Notes: generated from the letters alone by a model not told the origin. A stretch of 64,000 nucleotides of DNA from Nocardia sp. NRRL S-836 (GCF_001279525.1 NZ_LGDY01000014.1:1-64000), one strand, 5' to 3'; positions 35,773 to 46,623 are shown, counted from the first letter of the stretch. A program made the numbers and translations.

Positions 35773-37826
35773 AGCGCGAGGCGCTCCTGGATCCGCTTGA
35801 GCGGGCCGGGCGCCCACCACGCGGCGTTGCCGAGCAGCTTCAGCACGGCGGGCACGAGCAGCATGCGGACCACGGTGGCGTCCAGCGCCAGCGCGAGGAT
35901 CATGCCGACGCCGACGAACCGCATCATCGCGACCTGCGAGAACGCGAACGCGCCGGTCACGACGATCAGCAGCAGCGCGGCCGAGGTGATCACCCGGCCG
36001 GTCTTGGCCAGGCCGGTCGTGACCGCCTCCTCGGTGCTCGCGCCGCTGCCGCGCGCCTCTACCATCCGCGAGAGCAGGAAGACCTCGTAGTCCGTTGACA
36101 GGCCGAACACGATCGCCGCCATCAGCACGACGATGCCGGACTCCAGCGGCCCCGGCGTGACGCCGAGCAGGTCGGCGAAGTGGCCCTCCTGGAAGACCCA
36201 GACCAGCACGCCGAACGTCGCCGACAACGACAGCGCGCTCATCACCACGGCCTTGATCGGCAGCACGACCGAGCCGAACGCCAGGAACATCAGCACCAGC
36301 GTGGCGCCGACGAGCAGCGCGATCATCAACGGCAGGCCGTCGGCGATGGCGTCGAGCGAGTCGCTGACCATCGCGGTGTTGCCGCCGACCAGTACCTCGG
36401 CACCGGCGGGCGGGGTCAGCGCGCGAACGTCCTTGAGCGCCTGCTTCGAGGTGTCGCTGAGAGCGTCCTGCTCCAGGCCCGCGGACACGGCCGTGACGCC
36501 GTTGCCCTGGCCGAGCGGCTGGACCTCGCCGACGCCCGAGACGTCCTTGACCTTGCCCAGGTACTCCTGGACGGCCGCCTGGTCGCCACCCTTGACGACG
36601 ACCTTGAACCCGGTGTTGGACAGCGCCGAGAAGTTCTGGTTGATGTTCTCGGTGGCCACGCGGACGGTGTTGCCCTCCGGCAGCACCTTCTCGGTGACCT
36701 GGCCGAACTGCACGCCCAGGAACGGCGCGCCCAGCGCGGCGAGCACACCGATGATCGGCACCGCGACCAGCACCGGCCGCTTCATGACCTTGCCGCTGAG
36801 CTTGCGCCAGCCGCGTTCGCTCGGCTCCTTTTTGCGCCACGGCATGGCGAGCTTGTCGACCCGGTGACCGAGCACGCCCAGCAGGGCGGGCAGCAGCGTG
36901 AGGGAGACGAGGGCGGCGATCGCGACGGCGGCCACACCGCCGTACGCGAGGGACTTGAGGAAGCCGTGAGGGAAGATCAGCAACCCGGCGAGGGCGATGA
37001 CCAACAACGTCGCGCTGAACAGCACCGTGCGGCCCGCGCTCGCGACCGTGCGGCCGACGGCCTGCTCGGTGGTGCGCCCCGCGGCCAGCTCCTCGCGGAA
37101 CCGGCCGACCATGAACAGCCCGTAGTCGATCGCCATGCCCAGGCCGAGCAGCGAGGCGACGTTGACGGCGAACGAGTTGACCTCGGTGTAGATGGCGATC
37201 ACGTGCAGCACGCCGAGCGCGCCCATGATCGCGAGCCCGCCGACGACCACGGGCAGCGACGCGGCGACCAGACCGCCGAAGATGACCACGAGCAGCAGCA
37301 GGACCAGCGGCAGCGAGAACATCTCGGCACGCGTGAGGTCCGCCTGCGACATGTCGTTGATGGCCTTCTGGGTCGGCACCAGACCGCCGACCTGCTGGCT
37401 GAACCCGTCGATGGCCAGCCGGGGCTCGATCTCCTCGAACTGCTTGATCTGCTCGTTGGAGTCGGAGCTGGTCAGCGTGATCGCGACGAGGGCCTGCTGC
37501 TTGTCGTCGGCCGGCACGGGCCCGACGACGCCGAGCACGTCGTCCTTGGGCAAGCCGCCGATGTGGTCGGCGACCTTCTTGAGCTCCAGCGGGTTCGCGA
37601 AGTCGCCGCGGTAGATGACGATCACGTCACCGTTCTTGCGCCCGAACGCCTCTTCGGCGACCTTGTCCGCACGCGCGGCCTCACTGCTGGGGGCCTCGTA
37701 CCCACCCTGGCTGAGCTTGTCGAACACGCCCAGTCCCCACACGCCGCCGAGGACGGCGAGCAGTACGGTCGCGACCAGCACCACCCAGCGCCGCCGATAT
37801 GCGAGCGAACCCCATTTCGCGAACAT
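35712..37826 (-). CDS. MMPL family RND transporter
   Basis: Membrane transporter of 704 residues, the actinobacterial MmpL/SCO-type size. It has two repeats, each with one helix, an extracytoplasmic domain and five helices. Signature segments are GLGMAIDYGLFMVGRFREEL in the first half and IVFGLSTDYEVFLLSRMVEA in the second; the Asp-Tyr pairs are the proton relay. It may export lipids or drugs. It is divergent from a TetR gene at 37936, and an inverted repeat (GTAAAC-N3-GTTCAC at 37871-37885) lies between them. Confidence 0.92.
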   Translation of the reverse strand: MFAKWGSLAYRRRWVVLVATVLLAVLGGVWGLGVFDKLSQGGYEAPSSEAARADKVAEEAFGRKNGDVIVIYRGDFANPLELKKVADHIGGLPKDDVLGVVGPVPADDKQQALVAITLTSSDSNEQIKQFEEIEPRLAIDGFSQQVGGLVPTQKAINDMSQADLTRAEMFSLPLVLLLLVVIFGGLVAASLPVVVGGLAIMGALGVLHVIAIYTEVNSFAVNVASLLGLGMAIDYGLFMVGRFREELAAGRTTEQAVGRTVASAGRTVLFSATLLVIALAGLLIFPHGFLKSLAYGGVAAVAIAALVSLTLLPALLGVLGHRVDKLAMPWRKKEPSERGWRKLSGKVMKRPVLVAVPIIGVLAALGAPFLGVQFGQVTEKVLPEGNTVRVATENINQNFSALSNTGFKVVVKGGDQAAVQEYLGKVKDVSGVGEVQPLGQGNGVTAVSAGLEQDALSDTSKQALKDVRALTPPAGAEVLVGGNTAMVSDSLDAIADGLPLMIALLVGATLVLMFLAFGSVVLPIKAVVMSALSLSATFGVLVWVFQEGHFADLLGVTPGPLESGIVVLMAAIVFGLSTDYEVFLLSRMVEARGSGASTEEAVTTGLAKTGRVITSAALLLIVVTGAFAFSQVAMMRFVGVGMILALALDATVVRMLLVPAVLKLLGNAAWWAPGPLKRIQERLALHDEPADDLDEEVRVPAAVG

Positions 37827-37870
37827 CTGCAGCGGCCTCCTGGGCGAATACCGTGATCACCGTGGATCCT

Positions 37871-37885
37871 GTAAACACTGTTCAC
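37871..37885. promoter_or_regulatory. possible TetR operator between MMPL and TetR genes
   Basis: GTAAAC-ACT-GTTCAC is a 6-bp inverted repeat with one mismatch and a 3-nt centre. It sits midway in the 109-nt gap between the divergent genes. Confidence 0.4.
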
Positions 37886-37935
37886 CAAAAACCGTACGGG
37901 CCACGAACGGGGTCTACAACCCGATGGAGTGACAT

Positions 37936-38649
37936 ATGACCGAGGCCACTCGCCGAGAACGACTGCGCGCGGAAACCGAGCGTGAAATTCGGCAGGCGGC
38001 CCGTGCCCTTTTGGTGGAACGAGGCCGCGACGCGGTGACTCTGCGTGCGATCGCCCGTGAACTGGGCATCACCGCGCCAGCGCTGTACCGGTACTACGAC
38101 TCGCACGACGCGCTGCTGCGGCAGCTCTGCGACGACATCTGCCAGGACATGGCGGCGACCCTGCACACGGACCTCGCCGCGGACACGTCCGGGCAGGTCG
38201 GGTGCCAGGTGCGGGCGGTGTGCCACAGCTTCCGCCGCTGGGCGCTGGCGCACCCGCAGGAGTTCGCGCTGGTGTTCGCCTCACCCCGCGACCCGCTCGG
38301 CGCCGACCAGTTCGGGTCGGTGTTCCTGCAGCTGGCGGGTGGGCTGATCGCGTCGAACCTGGTGGCCACCCATGCGGACGATCCGGTGCCGGAGGCGTTG
38401 CACGAGGACCTCGCGCGGTTCCAGCAGGTCCTGATCGACGCGGTCGGGGAGCACGGGGTGACGGTCGGCGACGACGTGCTCAACCTCGGGAAGATCTACC
38501 ACGTTGTGCAGTCGTGGGTGCGGCTGTACGGGCACGTGGCGCTGGAGGTGTTCGGCCGGTTCCCGTTCGCGGTGACGAACCCGGAGCCGATGTTCGACAG
38601 CATGATCGACCAGCTGCTGACGGACATCGGCTTCCCGGACGAGGACTAG
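37936..38649 (+). CDS. TetR/AcrR family transcriptional regulator
   Basis: Repressor of 237 residues. The N-terminal HTH is RAETEREIRQAARALLVERG followed by TLRAIARELGITAPALYRYYDSHDALL. The C-terminal domain (FRRWALAHPQEFALVFASPR, then VQSWVRLYGHVALEVFGRFP) is of the TetR_C_13 type found in actinobacterial regulators. By position it probably represses the divergent MMPL exporter. A hairpin terminator follows at 38666-38697. Confidence 0.9.
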   Translation: MTEATRRERLRAETEREIRQAARALLVERGRDAVTLRAIARELGITAPALYRYYDSHDALLRQLCDDICQDMAATLHTDLAADTSGQVGCQVRAVCHSFRRWALAHPQEFALVFASPRDPLGADQFGSVFLQLAGGLIASNLVATHADDPVPEALHEDLARFQQVLIDAVGEHGVTVGDDVLNLGKIYHVVQSWVRLYGHVALEVFGRFPFAVTNPEPMFDSMIDQLLTDIGFPDED

Positions 38650-38665
38650 CGCCAGGGTGCTGGCG

Positions 38666-38697
38666 GAGCCGGCGCTGCCACAGGACAGCGCCGGCTC
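38666..38697. terminator. hairpin terminator between TetR and leuS
   Basis: Perfect 12-bp stem GAGCCGGCGCTG (38666-38677) with 38686-38697 over an 8-nt loop. It sits between convergent genes and could act on both strands. Confidence 0.75.
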
Positions 38698-38704
38698 GGC
38701 CGGA

Positions 38705-41482
<2,778 letters not shown>

Positions 41483-41524
41483 TCCAGGCGTCCCTCTCAC
41501 ATCGTTCCTGCCCCTGACATGACG

Positions 41525-41557
41525 AAACCCCCCAGCCCAGATGGGCATGGAGGGCTG
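41525..41557 (-). terminator. attenuator-type terminator in the leuS leader
   Basis: On the minus strand CAGCCC (41552-41557) can pair with GGGCUG (41533-41538), followed by GGGGG and UUU (41525-41527). It lies between the leader peptide and leuS, where a conditional terminator would be expected. Confidence 0.55.
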
Positions 41558-41592
41558 CCGCGCCGACCGTCTTGCGATCAGGTCGCCGCGGC
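41557..41592 (-). promoter_or_regulatory. hairpin directly after the leuS leader peptide
   Basis: A 12-bp stem with one mismatch pairs 41581-41592 with 41557-41568 (GCCGCGGCGACC against GGUCGGCGCGGC). It begins in the leader stop codon and shares its last base with the terminator stem, so ribosome position on the leader could decide which structure forms. Confidence 0.6.
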
Positions 41593-41621
41593 TAGATAAG
41601 GAGCAGGCGGGCCGTGCTCAT
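41592..41621 (-). CDS. leucine-rich leader peptide of leuS
   Basis: Nine codons read MSTARLLLI and then TAG, with three consecutive Leu codons (CTG, CTC, CTT). It starts 139 nt upstream of leuS on the same strand. No Shine-Dalgarno precedes ATG 41621, but TGATAC lies 10 nt upstream as a possible -10 box, so translation may be leaderless. The regulatory Leu run before a synthetase for leucine, followed by alternative hairpins, is the layout of ribosome-mediated attenuation. That it is translated is inferred. Confidence 0.7.
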   Translation of the reverse strand: MSTARLLLI

Positions 41622-41732
41622 GTCGCCAACGGTATCAGCGCACCGCAAGGACGGTGAACTCGGCGGTGTCGTGCGGCACACCACGCCGGGGTGACTTTCC
41701 GGTGCACACGACGCAGCACCTACCCTCATGGG

Positions 41733-42137
41733 GTGAACATCGTGCTGTCGGTCGTCCTGGGTGTGCTCGGCGTCGCTCTCGGCGCCGTCGGTCTGCTGGG
41801 TCTGCAGGGCAAGCTGCGGCGCAACCGCTTCGTCGGGGTGCGCACGGCGGCGGCGCTGCGGGACGAGGAGACGTTCGCGCTGGCCAACCGCGTGGCCGGG
41901 GTGCCGAACGTCGCGGCCGGCGTCGTGGCCGTCGTGTCGGGTGCCATCTCGTTCGCGATGGCGGACCTGGCCGTCACCACGGGCGTCATCGGGCTGGTCG
42001 GCGCGCTCGCGATCGCCGTGGCCGGTGGCCTGGTGGGGCACCGCGCGGCCGAGGCGCTGCCGGAGCCGGTCAAGCCCAAGGGCTGCGGTGGCTGCGCCTG
42101 CGGCGGTGGCGGTTGCTCGCCGCTCGCGGGTCTCTGA
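41733..42137 (+). CDS. SdpI/YhfL-like small membrane protein
   Basis: Membrane protein of 134 residues with four hydrophobic segments. The motif KLRRNRFVGVRTAAALRDEE, then TFALANRVAG, is the SdpI family signature (R-N-x-x-x-G-x-R-T...W/F-x-x-x-N-R). SdpI confers immunity to the SdpC toxin in Bacillus; in actinobacteria the role is unknown. The C-terminal tail is unusual, Cys/Gly-rich (CGGCACGGGGC) and could bind a metal. GTG 41733 lies 6 nt after a TACCCT -10 box, so the mRNA is probably leaderless. Confidence 0.8.
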   Translation: MNIVLSVVLGVLGVALGAVGLLGLQGKLRRNRFVGVRTAAALRDEETFALANRVAGVPNVAAGVVAVVSGAISFAMADLAVTTGVIGLVGALAIAVAGGLVGHRAAEALPEPVKPKGCGGCACGGGGCSPLAGL

Positions 42138-42178
42138 GACCTCGCCGGTCTCTGAGACCTCGCCATTATCTGAGACCC
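42129..42178. repeat. tandem palindromes GGTCTCTGAGACC
   Basis: GGTCTCTGAGACC occurs at 42129-42141 and 42147-42159, inside an 18-bp direct repeat. A third partial copy, TCTGAGACC, is near 42169-42177. Each 13-mer is a perfect inverted repeat around one base. The array spans the stop codon of the SdpI-like gene and the gap to yqgE. Confidence 0.8.
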
Positions 42179-42182
42179 GAAG

Positions 42183-42196
42183 GTTTCACGTGAATC
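42183..42196. other. degenerate parS-like site
   Basis: GTTTCACGTGAATC differs at one position from the parS palindrome GTTTCACGTGAAAC. It lies about 18 kb from the parAB genes, in the gap before yqgE. ParB binding is possible but unproven. Confidence 0.45.
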
Positions 42197-42209
42197 AGTT
42201 CTGCTGGAA

Positions 42210-42782
42210 TCAGTTCTGGCGGACGTCGGTCGGGTAAGTCGACAGGAGCGCGAGCGGCATGCCCTGCCGCCGCAGCACCCGTCCCCACAGGTCGACGTTC
42301 GCGCCGACCAGCACGTCGTCGGCCAGGCCGGTCACGACCATCCAGTCGCCGCGCTCGATCTCACCGGCCAGCTGGCCCTCGCCCCAGCCGGAGTACCCGG
42401 CGAACACCCGCATGCCGCGCACCAGCGGCATCAGGTCCTCGGGGTCGGCGTCGAGGTCGACCAGCGCCACCGGTCCCTGCACGCCGACCAGGCCCTCGAC
42501 CTTCCCCGGATCGGTGCCGGCCTTCAACGCCGCCAGGCACAGCGCCGTCTTCTGCTCGACCGGGCCGCCGACGTAGATGCACTGCGGCCGTGTCACGTGG
42601 GTGCCCCACGGCGGCAGCACGTCCAGCACCGCCACCTCGGAGGGGCGGTTCAGCACGACGCCGAGGGTTCCCTCAGGGCGTTGGTCGATGATGTAGACGA
42701 CCGTGCGCGTGAAGTTCGGGTCGGTCAGGCTCGGGGCGGCCACCAACAGGGAGCCTGCCTCGACCTCGGCATCGGGACGCAC
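42210..42782 (-). CDS. YqgE/AlgH family protein (DUF179)
   Basis: Protein of 190 residues matching the UPF0301/YqgE family over its full length: GSLLVAAPSLTDPNFTRTVV, GTLGVVLNRPSEV, YVGGPVEQKTALCL and RVFAGYSGWGEGQLAGEIER. Its molecular function is not established. GTG 42782 starts just before the conserved segment. It is convergent with the SdpI-like gene. Confidence 0.9.
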   Translation of the reverse strand: MRPDAEVEAGSLLVAAPSLTDPNFTRTVVYIIDQRPEGTLGVVLNRPSEVAVLDVLPPWGTHVTRPQCIYVGGPVEQKTALCLAALKAGTDPGKVEGLVGVQGPVALVDLDADPEDLMPLVRGMRVFAGYSGWGEGQLAGEIERGDWMVVTGLADDVLVGANVDLWGRVLRRQGMPLALLSTYPTDVRQN

Positions 42783-42809
42783 ATCACCATGAAATCATCC
42801 GTGATCGCC

Positions 42810-42835
42810 GGAACAACTCAGGGCCGCGCCCCGTT
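42810..42835 (+). promoter_or_regulatory. SigR/SigH-type promoter before the structured RNA
   Basis: GGAAC (42810-42814), 18 nt, then GTT (42833-42835) fits the thiol-stress ECF consensus GGAA(T/C)-N18-GTT. The overlapping TAGACT (42835-42840) could instead be a housekeeping -10; both predict a start near 42843-42847. Confidence 0.5.
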
Positions 42836-42845
42836 AGACTTAACT

Positions 42846-42982
42846 GTCGGATGTCTTTGTGTCCCCCGGGCTCAACAGACAACCGCCTTCGCGGAATACC
42901 GTACGGCTGGAGCCGCGTAGTGCATCGCGCCGTGAGGCGACCTGGCATCCGATCCAGGGGAGCCGGACCGAGAGGTCCGGCT
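42846..42982 (+). ncRNA. candidate structured RNA or riboswitch-like leader upstream of the MFS gene
   Basis: A 10-bp closing helix (42846-42855 with 42944-42953, eight Watson-Crick and two G-U pairs) surrounds three short hairpins: CCGC-CTTC-GCGG (42883-42894), CGGC-TGGA-GCCG (42904-42915) and CGCC-GTGA-GGCG (42928-42939, GNRA loop). The 3' strand of the closing helix can instead form CCTGG...CCAGG (42941-42958). A perfect 9-bp terminator follows at 42961-42982. The helix begins at the predicted transcription start. It matches no riboswitch class that I recognise. Confidence 0.5.
42961..42982 (+). terminator. terminator with GAGA tetraloop
   Basis: AGCCGGACC (42961-42969) pairs perfectly with GGTCCGGCT (42974-42982) over a GAGA loop and is followed by TTCGTGGTTT. 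It ends the candidate RNA 37 nt before the MFS gene. Confidence 0.75.
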
Positions 42983-43019
42983 TTCGTGGTTTCCGGGCAG
43001 GCGAGCATAGAGTGCAACG

Positions 43020-44360
43020 GTGACAACGGCTGCGGTGCGGAAGCACCACTGGGGCTCTCGCCGGTTCCTCGGGATCCCGGAGTACCGCAGGCTGCTGGTC
43101 ACCCGTCTCGCCTCGCAGTGGGGTGACGGCCTGTTCCAGGCGGGGCTCGCCGGAGCGGTGCTGTTCAACCCGGAGCGCCAGGCCCACCCGGCCGAGATCG
43201 CCGCCGGGTTCGCGGTCCTCCTGCTGCCGTACTCGCTCGTCGGACCGTTCGCGGGTGCACTGCTCGACCGGTGGGACCGCAAGAAGGTAATCCTCGCGGC
43301 GAACCTGCTGCGTGCCGCGTTCGTGCTGCTCACAGCCCTCGCGGTCGCGGCGGGCCTGTCCGGTCTGCCGCTCTACGTCTTCGCGCTCATCGTCATGGGC
43401 ATCGGCCGGTTCGTCGGCTCCGGGCTCAGCGCCGCGCTGCCGCACGTCGTGCCGCCGGACCACCTGGTCGAGGCGAACGCGCTGGCGGCGACCGCGGGCG
43501 CGGTCATGTCGGTGGTGGGCGCGGCGAGCGCGATCGGGTTCCGCGCGCTGCTCGGCGCCGGTGACGGCGGTTCGGGCTGGACCACCAGCATCGCCGTGGT
43601 CGGCATGCTGCTCAGCGCGTTCATCGCCAGCCGGTTCAAGGCCGGTGGGCTCGGACCGGACCGGGTCGACGAGCCGCACAACGCCATCAGGGCCGTCGCA
43701 CGCGGCCTGCTCGACGGCGCGAGGGCCACCCTGCGCACGCCGAGCGTCACGGCCAGCCTGGCCGCGCTGCTGGCGCACCGGGCCGCATTCGGCGTGAACC
43801 TCATCATCACGCTGCTGCTGATGCGCTACGCCCTCCACGACGTCGGCATCCTCAAGGCGGGCATCGGCGGGCTCGGCGAGGTCGCCGTCGCCGGTGGCGC
43901 CGGCATCCTGCTCGCGGGCCTGCTGACCGACCGGATCGTCGACCGGTTCGGCATCAAGAAGACGATCTGCGGCACGCTCGTGCTGACCACCGTTGCCCAG
44001 CTCGGGCTGGGGCTGCCGATGACGTTGCCGTCGATCCTCGCGGCCAGCTTCTTCCTCATCTTCGCAGGTCAGGTCGTGAAGCTGTGCGTGGACACCGCGG
44101 TGCAGCACGACGTCGGCGACGAGGTGCGCGGCAGGGTGTTCGCCCTTTACGACACCCTGTTCAACGTCACGCAGGTCACCGCGGTGTCCCTCACGGCGAC
44201 GGTGATCCCCCTGGACGGGCGCTCGCCCGCTCTCATCATCACCGCCGCCGGCCTCTACCTGGCCGGACTGGGCGCCTACCTGCTCCTGCTAGCGCGGAAA
44301 CGGCAGGCGCAACATGCCGGTCTCGTGCGCGAAGACGACCGCAGCCACCCGATCGGGTAG
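43020..44360 (+). CDS. MFS transporter
   Basis: Major facilitator of 446 residues with twelve predicted helices. The loop 2-3 motif is GALLDRWDRKKVILAANLLR, and a second related motif GLLTDRIVDRFGIKK lies between helices 8 and 9. The substrate is unknown; the MFS_3 (macrolide-efflux-like) subfamily fits. A TAGAGT -10 box ends 6 nt before GTG 43020, so it is probably transcribed as a leaderless mRNA from its own promoter in addition to read-through from the structured RNA upstream. Its 3' end overlaps the convergent HTH gene by 72 nt. Confidence 0.88.
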   Translation: MTTAAVRKHHWGSRRFLGIPEYRRLLVTRLASQWGDGLFQAGLAGAVLFNPERQAHPAEIAAGFAVLLLPYSLVGPFAGALLDRWDRKKVILAANLLRAAFVLLTALAVAAGLSGLPLYVFALIVMGIGRFVGSGLSAALPHVVPPDHLVEANALAATAGAVMSVVGAASAIGFRALLGAGDGGSGWTTSIAVVGMLLSAFIASRFKAGGLGPDRVDEPHNAIRAVARGLLDGARATLRTPSVTASLAALLAHRAAFGVNLIITLLLMRYALHDVGILKAGIGGLGEVAVAGGAGILLAGLLTDRIVDRFGIKKTICGTLVLTTVAQLGLGLPMTLPSILAASFFLIFAGQVVKLCVDTAVQHDVGDEVRGRVFALYDTLFNVTQVTAVSLTATVIPLDGRSPALIITAAGLYLAGLGAYLLLLARKRQAQHAGLVREDDRSHPIG

Positions 44361-44564
44361 ATCCAGCCTGCGCAGGATGTCGGCGATCTCGTCGGCCACC
44401 CGCTGTTGTGCGAGACCGAGCACGCGCGCGATCTCGTGGTCGGCGTGACCGCGTGCGAGACAGCGCAGCACGGCCCGCTGGTCGTCCGTCAGCTCGTCCA
44501 GGTCGTGCACGACCGGACCTGCGGAAAGTCCCCAAGTGAACATCTGCATCACCCCCATGAGCAC
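44289..44564 (-). CDS. small LuxR-type HTH protein
   Basis: Stand-alone HTH protein of 91 residues or slightly fewer. LDELTDDQRAVLRCLARGHA, then DHEIARVLGLAQQRVADEIADILRRLDL, is a LuxR/GerE HTH without any receiver or sensor domain. The start could be GTG 44564, ATG 44558 or the later ATGs; GGGGGTG gives a ribosome-binding site for the later ones. It overlaps the 3' end of the MFS gene on the opposite strand. Such lone HTH proteins may act as regulators; the target is unknown. Confidence 0.7.
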   Translation of the reverse strand: MLMGVMQMFTWGLSAGPVVHDLDELTDDQRAVLRCLARGHADHEIARVLGLAQQRVADEIADILRRLDLPDRVAAVVFAHETGMLRLPFPR

Positions 44565-44628
44565 TACCCATGGTGCCGGTGACCGCTGTCAGATCGCTAA
44601 CGCGGGGATTTCATCCACTCACGATGAG

Positions 44629-46065
44629 TCACCCGTTTGGAGGCGTAAGACCTTGTTCACGCGCCCAGTCGAGCAACGCCGCCTCGGCCTCGTCGCGGTC
44701 CAGCGGTCCCCGGTCCAGCCGCAGCTCCTTGAGGAACTTCCACGCGGCACCGACCTGCGGCCCCGGCGGTAGGCCGAGCAGCTTCATGATCTCGTTGCCG
44801 TCGAGGTCCGGCCGCACGCGCGCGAGGTCTTCCTCGGCCGCGATGCGCGCGATGCGCTCCTCCAGGGAGTCGTACGTCCGCCGCAGCAGGTTCGCCTTGC
44901 GCTTGTTGCGCGTCGTGCAGTCGGCACGGACGAGCTTGTGCAACCGCGTCAGCAGATCACCGGCGTCGGTCACGTACCTGCGCACGGCCGAGTCGGTCCA
45001 CTCGCCGTTGCCGTAGCCGTGGAAGCGCAGGTGCAGGTAGACGAGCTTGGCGACGTCCTCGGTGATCTCCTTCGAGTACCGCAACGCCCGCAAGCGCTTG
45101 CGGACCATCTTCGCGCCCACGACCTCGTGGTGGTGGAACGAGACGCCGCCGCCGGGCTCGAACTTCCTGGTGGCCGGTTTGCCGATGTCGTGCAGCAACG
45201 CCGCGATCCGGAGCACCAGGTCAGGTGACTGATCCACATCTTCGAGATCAATCGCCTGCTCCAGCACAACCAGCGAGTGGTCGAAGACGTCCTTGTGCTG
45301 ATGGTGTTCGTCGATTTCCAGCTTCATGGCCGTGAGCTCCGGCAGCACGATGTCCGCCAGACCGGTCCCGACCATGAGCTCGATGCCGCGGCGCGGGTGC
45401 GCGCCGCACAGGAGCTTCGAGAGCTCGACCTGCACGCGCTCCGGCGTGATGCGGGCGATCTCGCCTGCCATCGACCGCATCGCCTCGACCACCCTGGGCG
45501 CCGCGGTGAAGCCCAGCTGGGAGACGAACCGCGCCGCGCGCAGCATCCGCAGCGGGTCGTCGCCGAACGACTCCTGCGGGGTCGCCGGCGTGTCCAGCAC
45601 CCCCGCCCGCACGGCCGCGAGGCCACCGGTCGGGTCGACGAACTGCCGCGCGGCCACGTCGAACGCCATGGCGTTGACCGTGAAGTCGCGGCGGACCAGG
45701 TCGCCGTCGATGGAGTCGCCGAACGTGACCTCGGGGTTGCGGGTGACACCGTCGTAGACGTCCGCGCGGAACGTCGTGATCTCGATGATCTCGCCCTGCT
45801 TGGACGCGCCGACCGTGCCGAACGCGATGCCGGTGTCCCACTGCGCGTCGGACCAGCCGCTGAGGATCTTCTGGATCTGGGCGGGGCGCGCGTCGGTGGT
45901 GAAGTCGAAGTCGTTCGTCGGGCGTCCCAGCACGGCGTCGCGCACACTGCCACCGACGAGGTAGAGGCGCTTGCCGGCGGTGGCGAACCGTTCGGCGAGC
46001 TCGGCGACGACTGGTGTGATGGCGGGCTCTTCCACCACCGCATTCTGCTGGAGCGATCGAGACAC
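44629..46065 (-). CDS. CCA tRNA nucleotidyltransferase / poly(A) polymerase family
   Basis: Enzyme of 478 residues that adds or repairs the CCA end of tRNA (class II nucleotidyltransferase). The head has [20 protein letters not shown] with the catalytic Asp pair in DFDFTTDA, the neck has [18 protein letters not shown], and a C-terminal HD domain has [11 protein letters not shown] and [10 protein letters not shown]. The orthologue in M. tuberculosis is pcnA (Rv3907c) at the same place. GTG 46065 starts the frame. It is divergent from the NUDIX gene, with an 8-bp inverted repeat at 46076-46098. Confidence 0.93.
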   Translation of the reverse strand: MSRSLQQNAVVEEPAITPVVAELAERFATAGKRLYLVGGSVRDAVLGRPTNDFDFTTDARPAQIQKILSGWSDAQWDTGIAFGTVGASKQGEIIEITTFRADVYDGVTRNPEVTFGDSIDGDLVRRDFTVNAMAFDVAARQFVDPTGGLAAVRAGVLDTPATPQESFGDDPLRMLRAARFVSQLGFTAAPRVVEAMRSMAGEIARITPERVQVELSKLLCGAHPRRGIELMVGTGLADIVLPELTAMKLEIDEHHQHKDVFDHSLVVLEQAIDLEDVDQSPDLVLRIAALLHDIGKPATRKFEPGGGVSFHHHEVVGAKMVRKRLRALRYSKEITEDVAKLVYLHLRFHGYGNGEWTDSAVRRYVTDAGDLLTRLHKLVRADCTTRNKRKANLLRRTYDSLEERIARIAAEEDLARVRPDLDGNEIMKLLGLPPGPQVGAAWKFLKELRLDRGPLDRDEAEAALLDWAREQGLTPPNG

Positions 46066-46075
46066 GAGAAACGAG

Positions 46076-46098
46076 CGTACTTAACGTTCGTAAGTACG
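46076..46098. promoter_or_regulatory. inverted repeat between cca and the NUDIX gene
   Basis: CGTACTTA (46076-46083) and TAAGTACG (46091-46098) are perfect inverted repeats around 7 nt. The TACGAT at 46095-46100 lies 7 nt before ATG 46108 and looks like the -10 box of a leaderless NUDIX mRNA. A regulator binding here could control both divergent genes. Confidence 0.55.
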
Positions 46099-46107
46099 AT
46101 CGGCCGT

Positions 46108-46623
46108 ATGCCCCCGTCAGCTGCTCGATCCGGAGGTGCCACACCGGGCCGCCGGAAGCGGCGCCGGGGCCGGCGGCTGAAGACCGTCGCCGAGACGTCG
46201 GCGGGCGGGCTGGTGCTCGACGGTGAGCAGCGGGCCGCGGTGATCGGCAGACTTGACCGGCGTGGCCGGTTGCTGTGGTCTTTGCCGAAGGGTCACATCG
46301 AGGACGGCGAGACCGCGGAACAGACCGCGGTGCGCGAGGTCGCCGAGGAGACCGGTATTCATAGCAGGGTCCTGCGCCCGCTGGGATCGATCGACTACTG
46401 GTTCGTCGCGGACGACCGCAGGGTGCACAAGACGGTTCACCACTTCCTCCTCGAAGCGCTGGGGGGAGAGCTTTCCGACGAAGACGTGGAGGTCACCGAG
46501 GTGGCGTGGGTGCCACTCGGCGAGCTGGACGAGCGACTCGCGTATGCCGATGAGCGCCGTCTGGTCCGCCGAGCCGCCGATCTGCTCGCCGGTCGCTGCC
46601 GTGAAGGGGCGGAGTCGGCGTGA
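46108..46623 (+). CDS. NUDIX hydrolase (MutT4-like)
   Basis: Hydrolase of 171 residues. The NUDIX box [20 protein letters not shown], then TG, is complete (GX5EX7REUXEEXGU). The N-terminus is strongly basic ([12 protein letters not shown]). Position and sequence match mutT4 (Rv3908) of mycobacteria. The substrate is not known; nucleotide or diphosphoinositol-type compounds are possible. It begins at ATG 46108 of a likely leaderless mRNA. Its stop overlaps the GTG of the next gene. Confidence 0.9.
   Translation: MPPSAARSGGATPGRRKRRRGRRLKTVAETSAGGLVLDGEQRAAVIGRLDRRGRLLWSLPKGHIEDGETAEQTAVREVAEETGIHSRVLRPLGSIDYWFVADDRRVHKTVHHFLLEALGGELSDEDVEVTEVAWVPLGELDERLAYADERRLVRRAADLLAGRCREGAESA

Noticed and set aside
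41483-41640. A T-box riboswitch upstream of leuS
   Set aside because: No T-box consensus (AGGGTGGNACCGCG-like) is found in the leader; the Leu-codon leader peptide is the better explanation.
42847-42956. A tRNA-like end: a perfect 7-bp acceptor-like stem followed by a discriminator base and CCA
   Set aside because: The span is 110 nt, there is no TTCGA T-loop and no clover-leaf, so it is treated as part of a different structured RNA.
42851-43126. A possible small leaderless protein gene starting MSLCPPGSTDN
   Set aside because: The frame runs through the terminator hairpin and into the MFS gene, codon use is not coding-like, and the RNA structure explains the region better.
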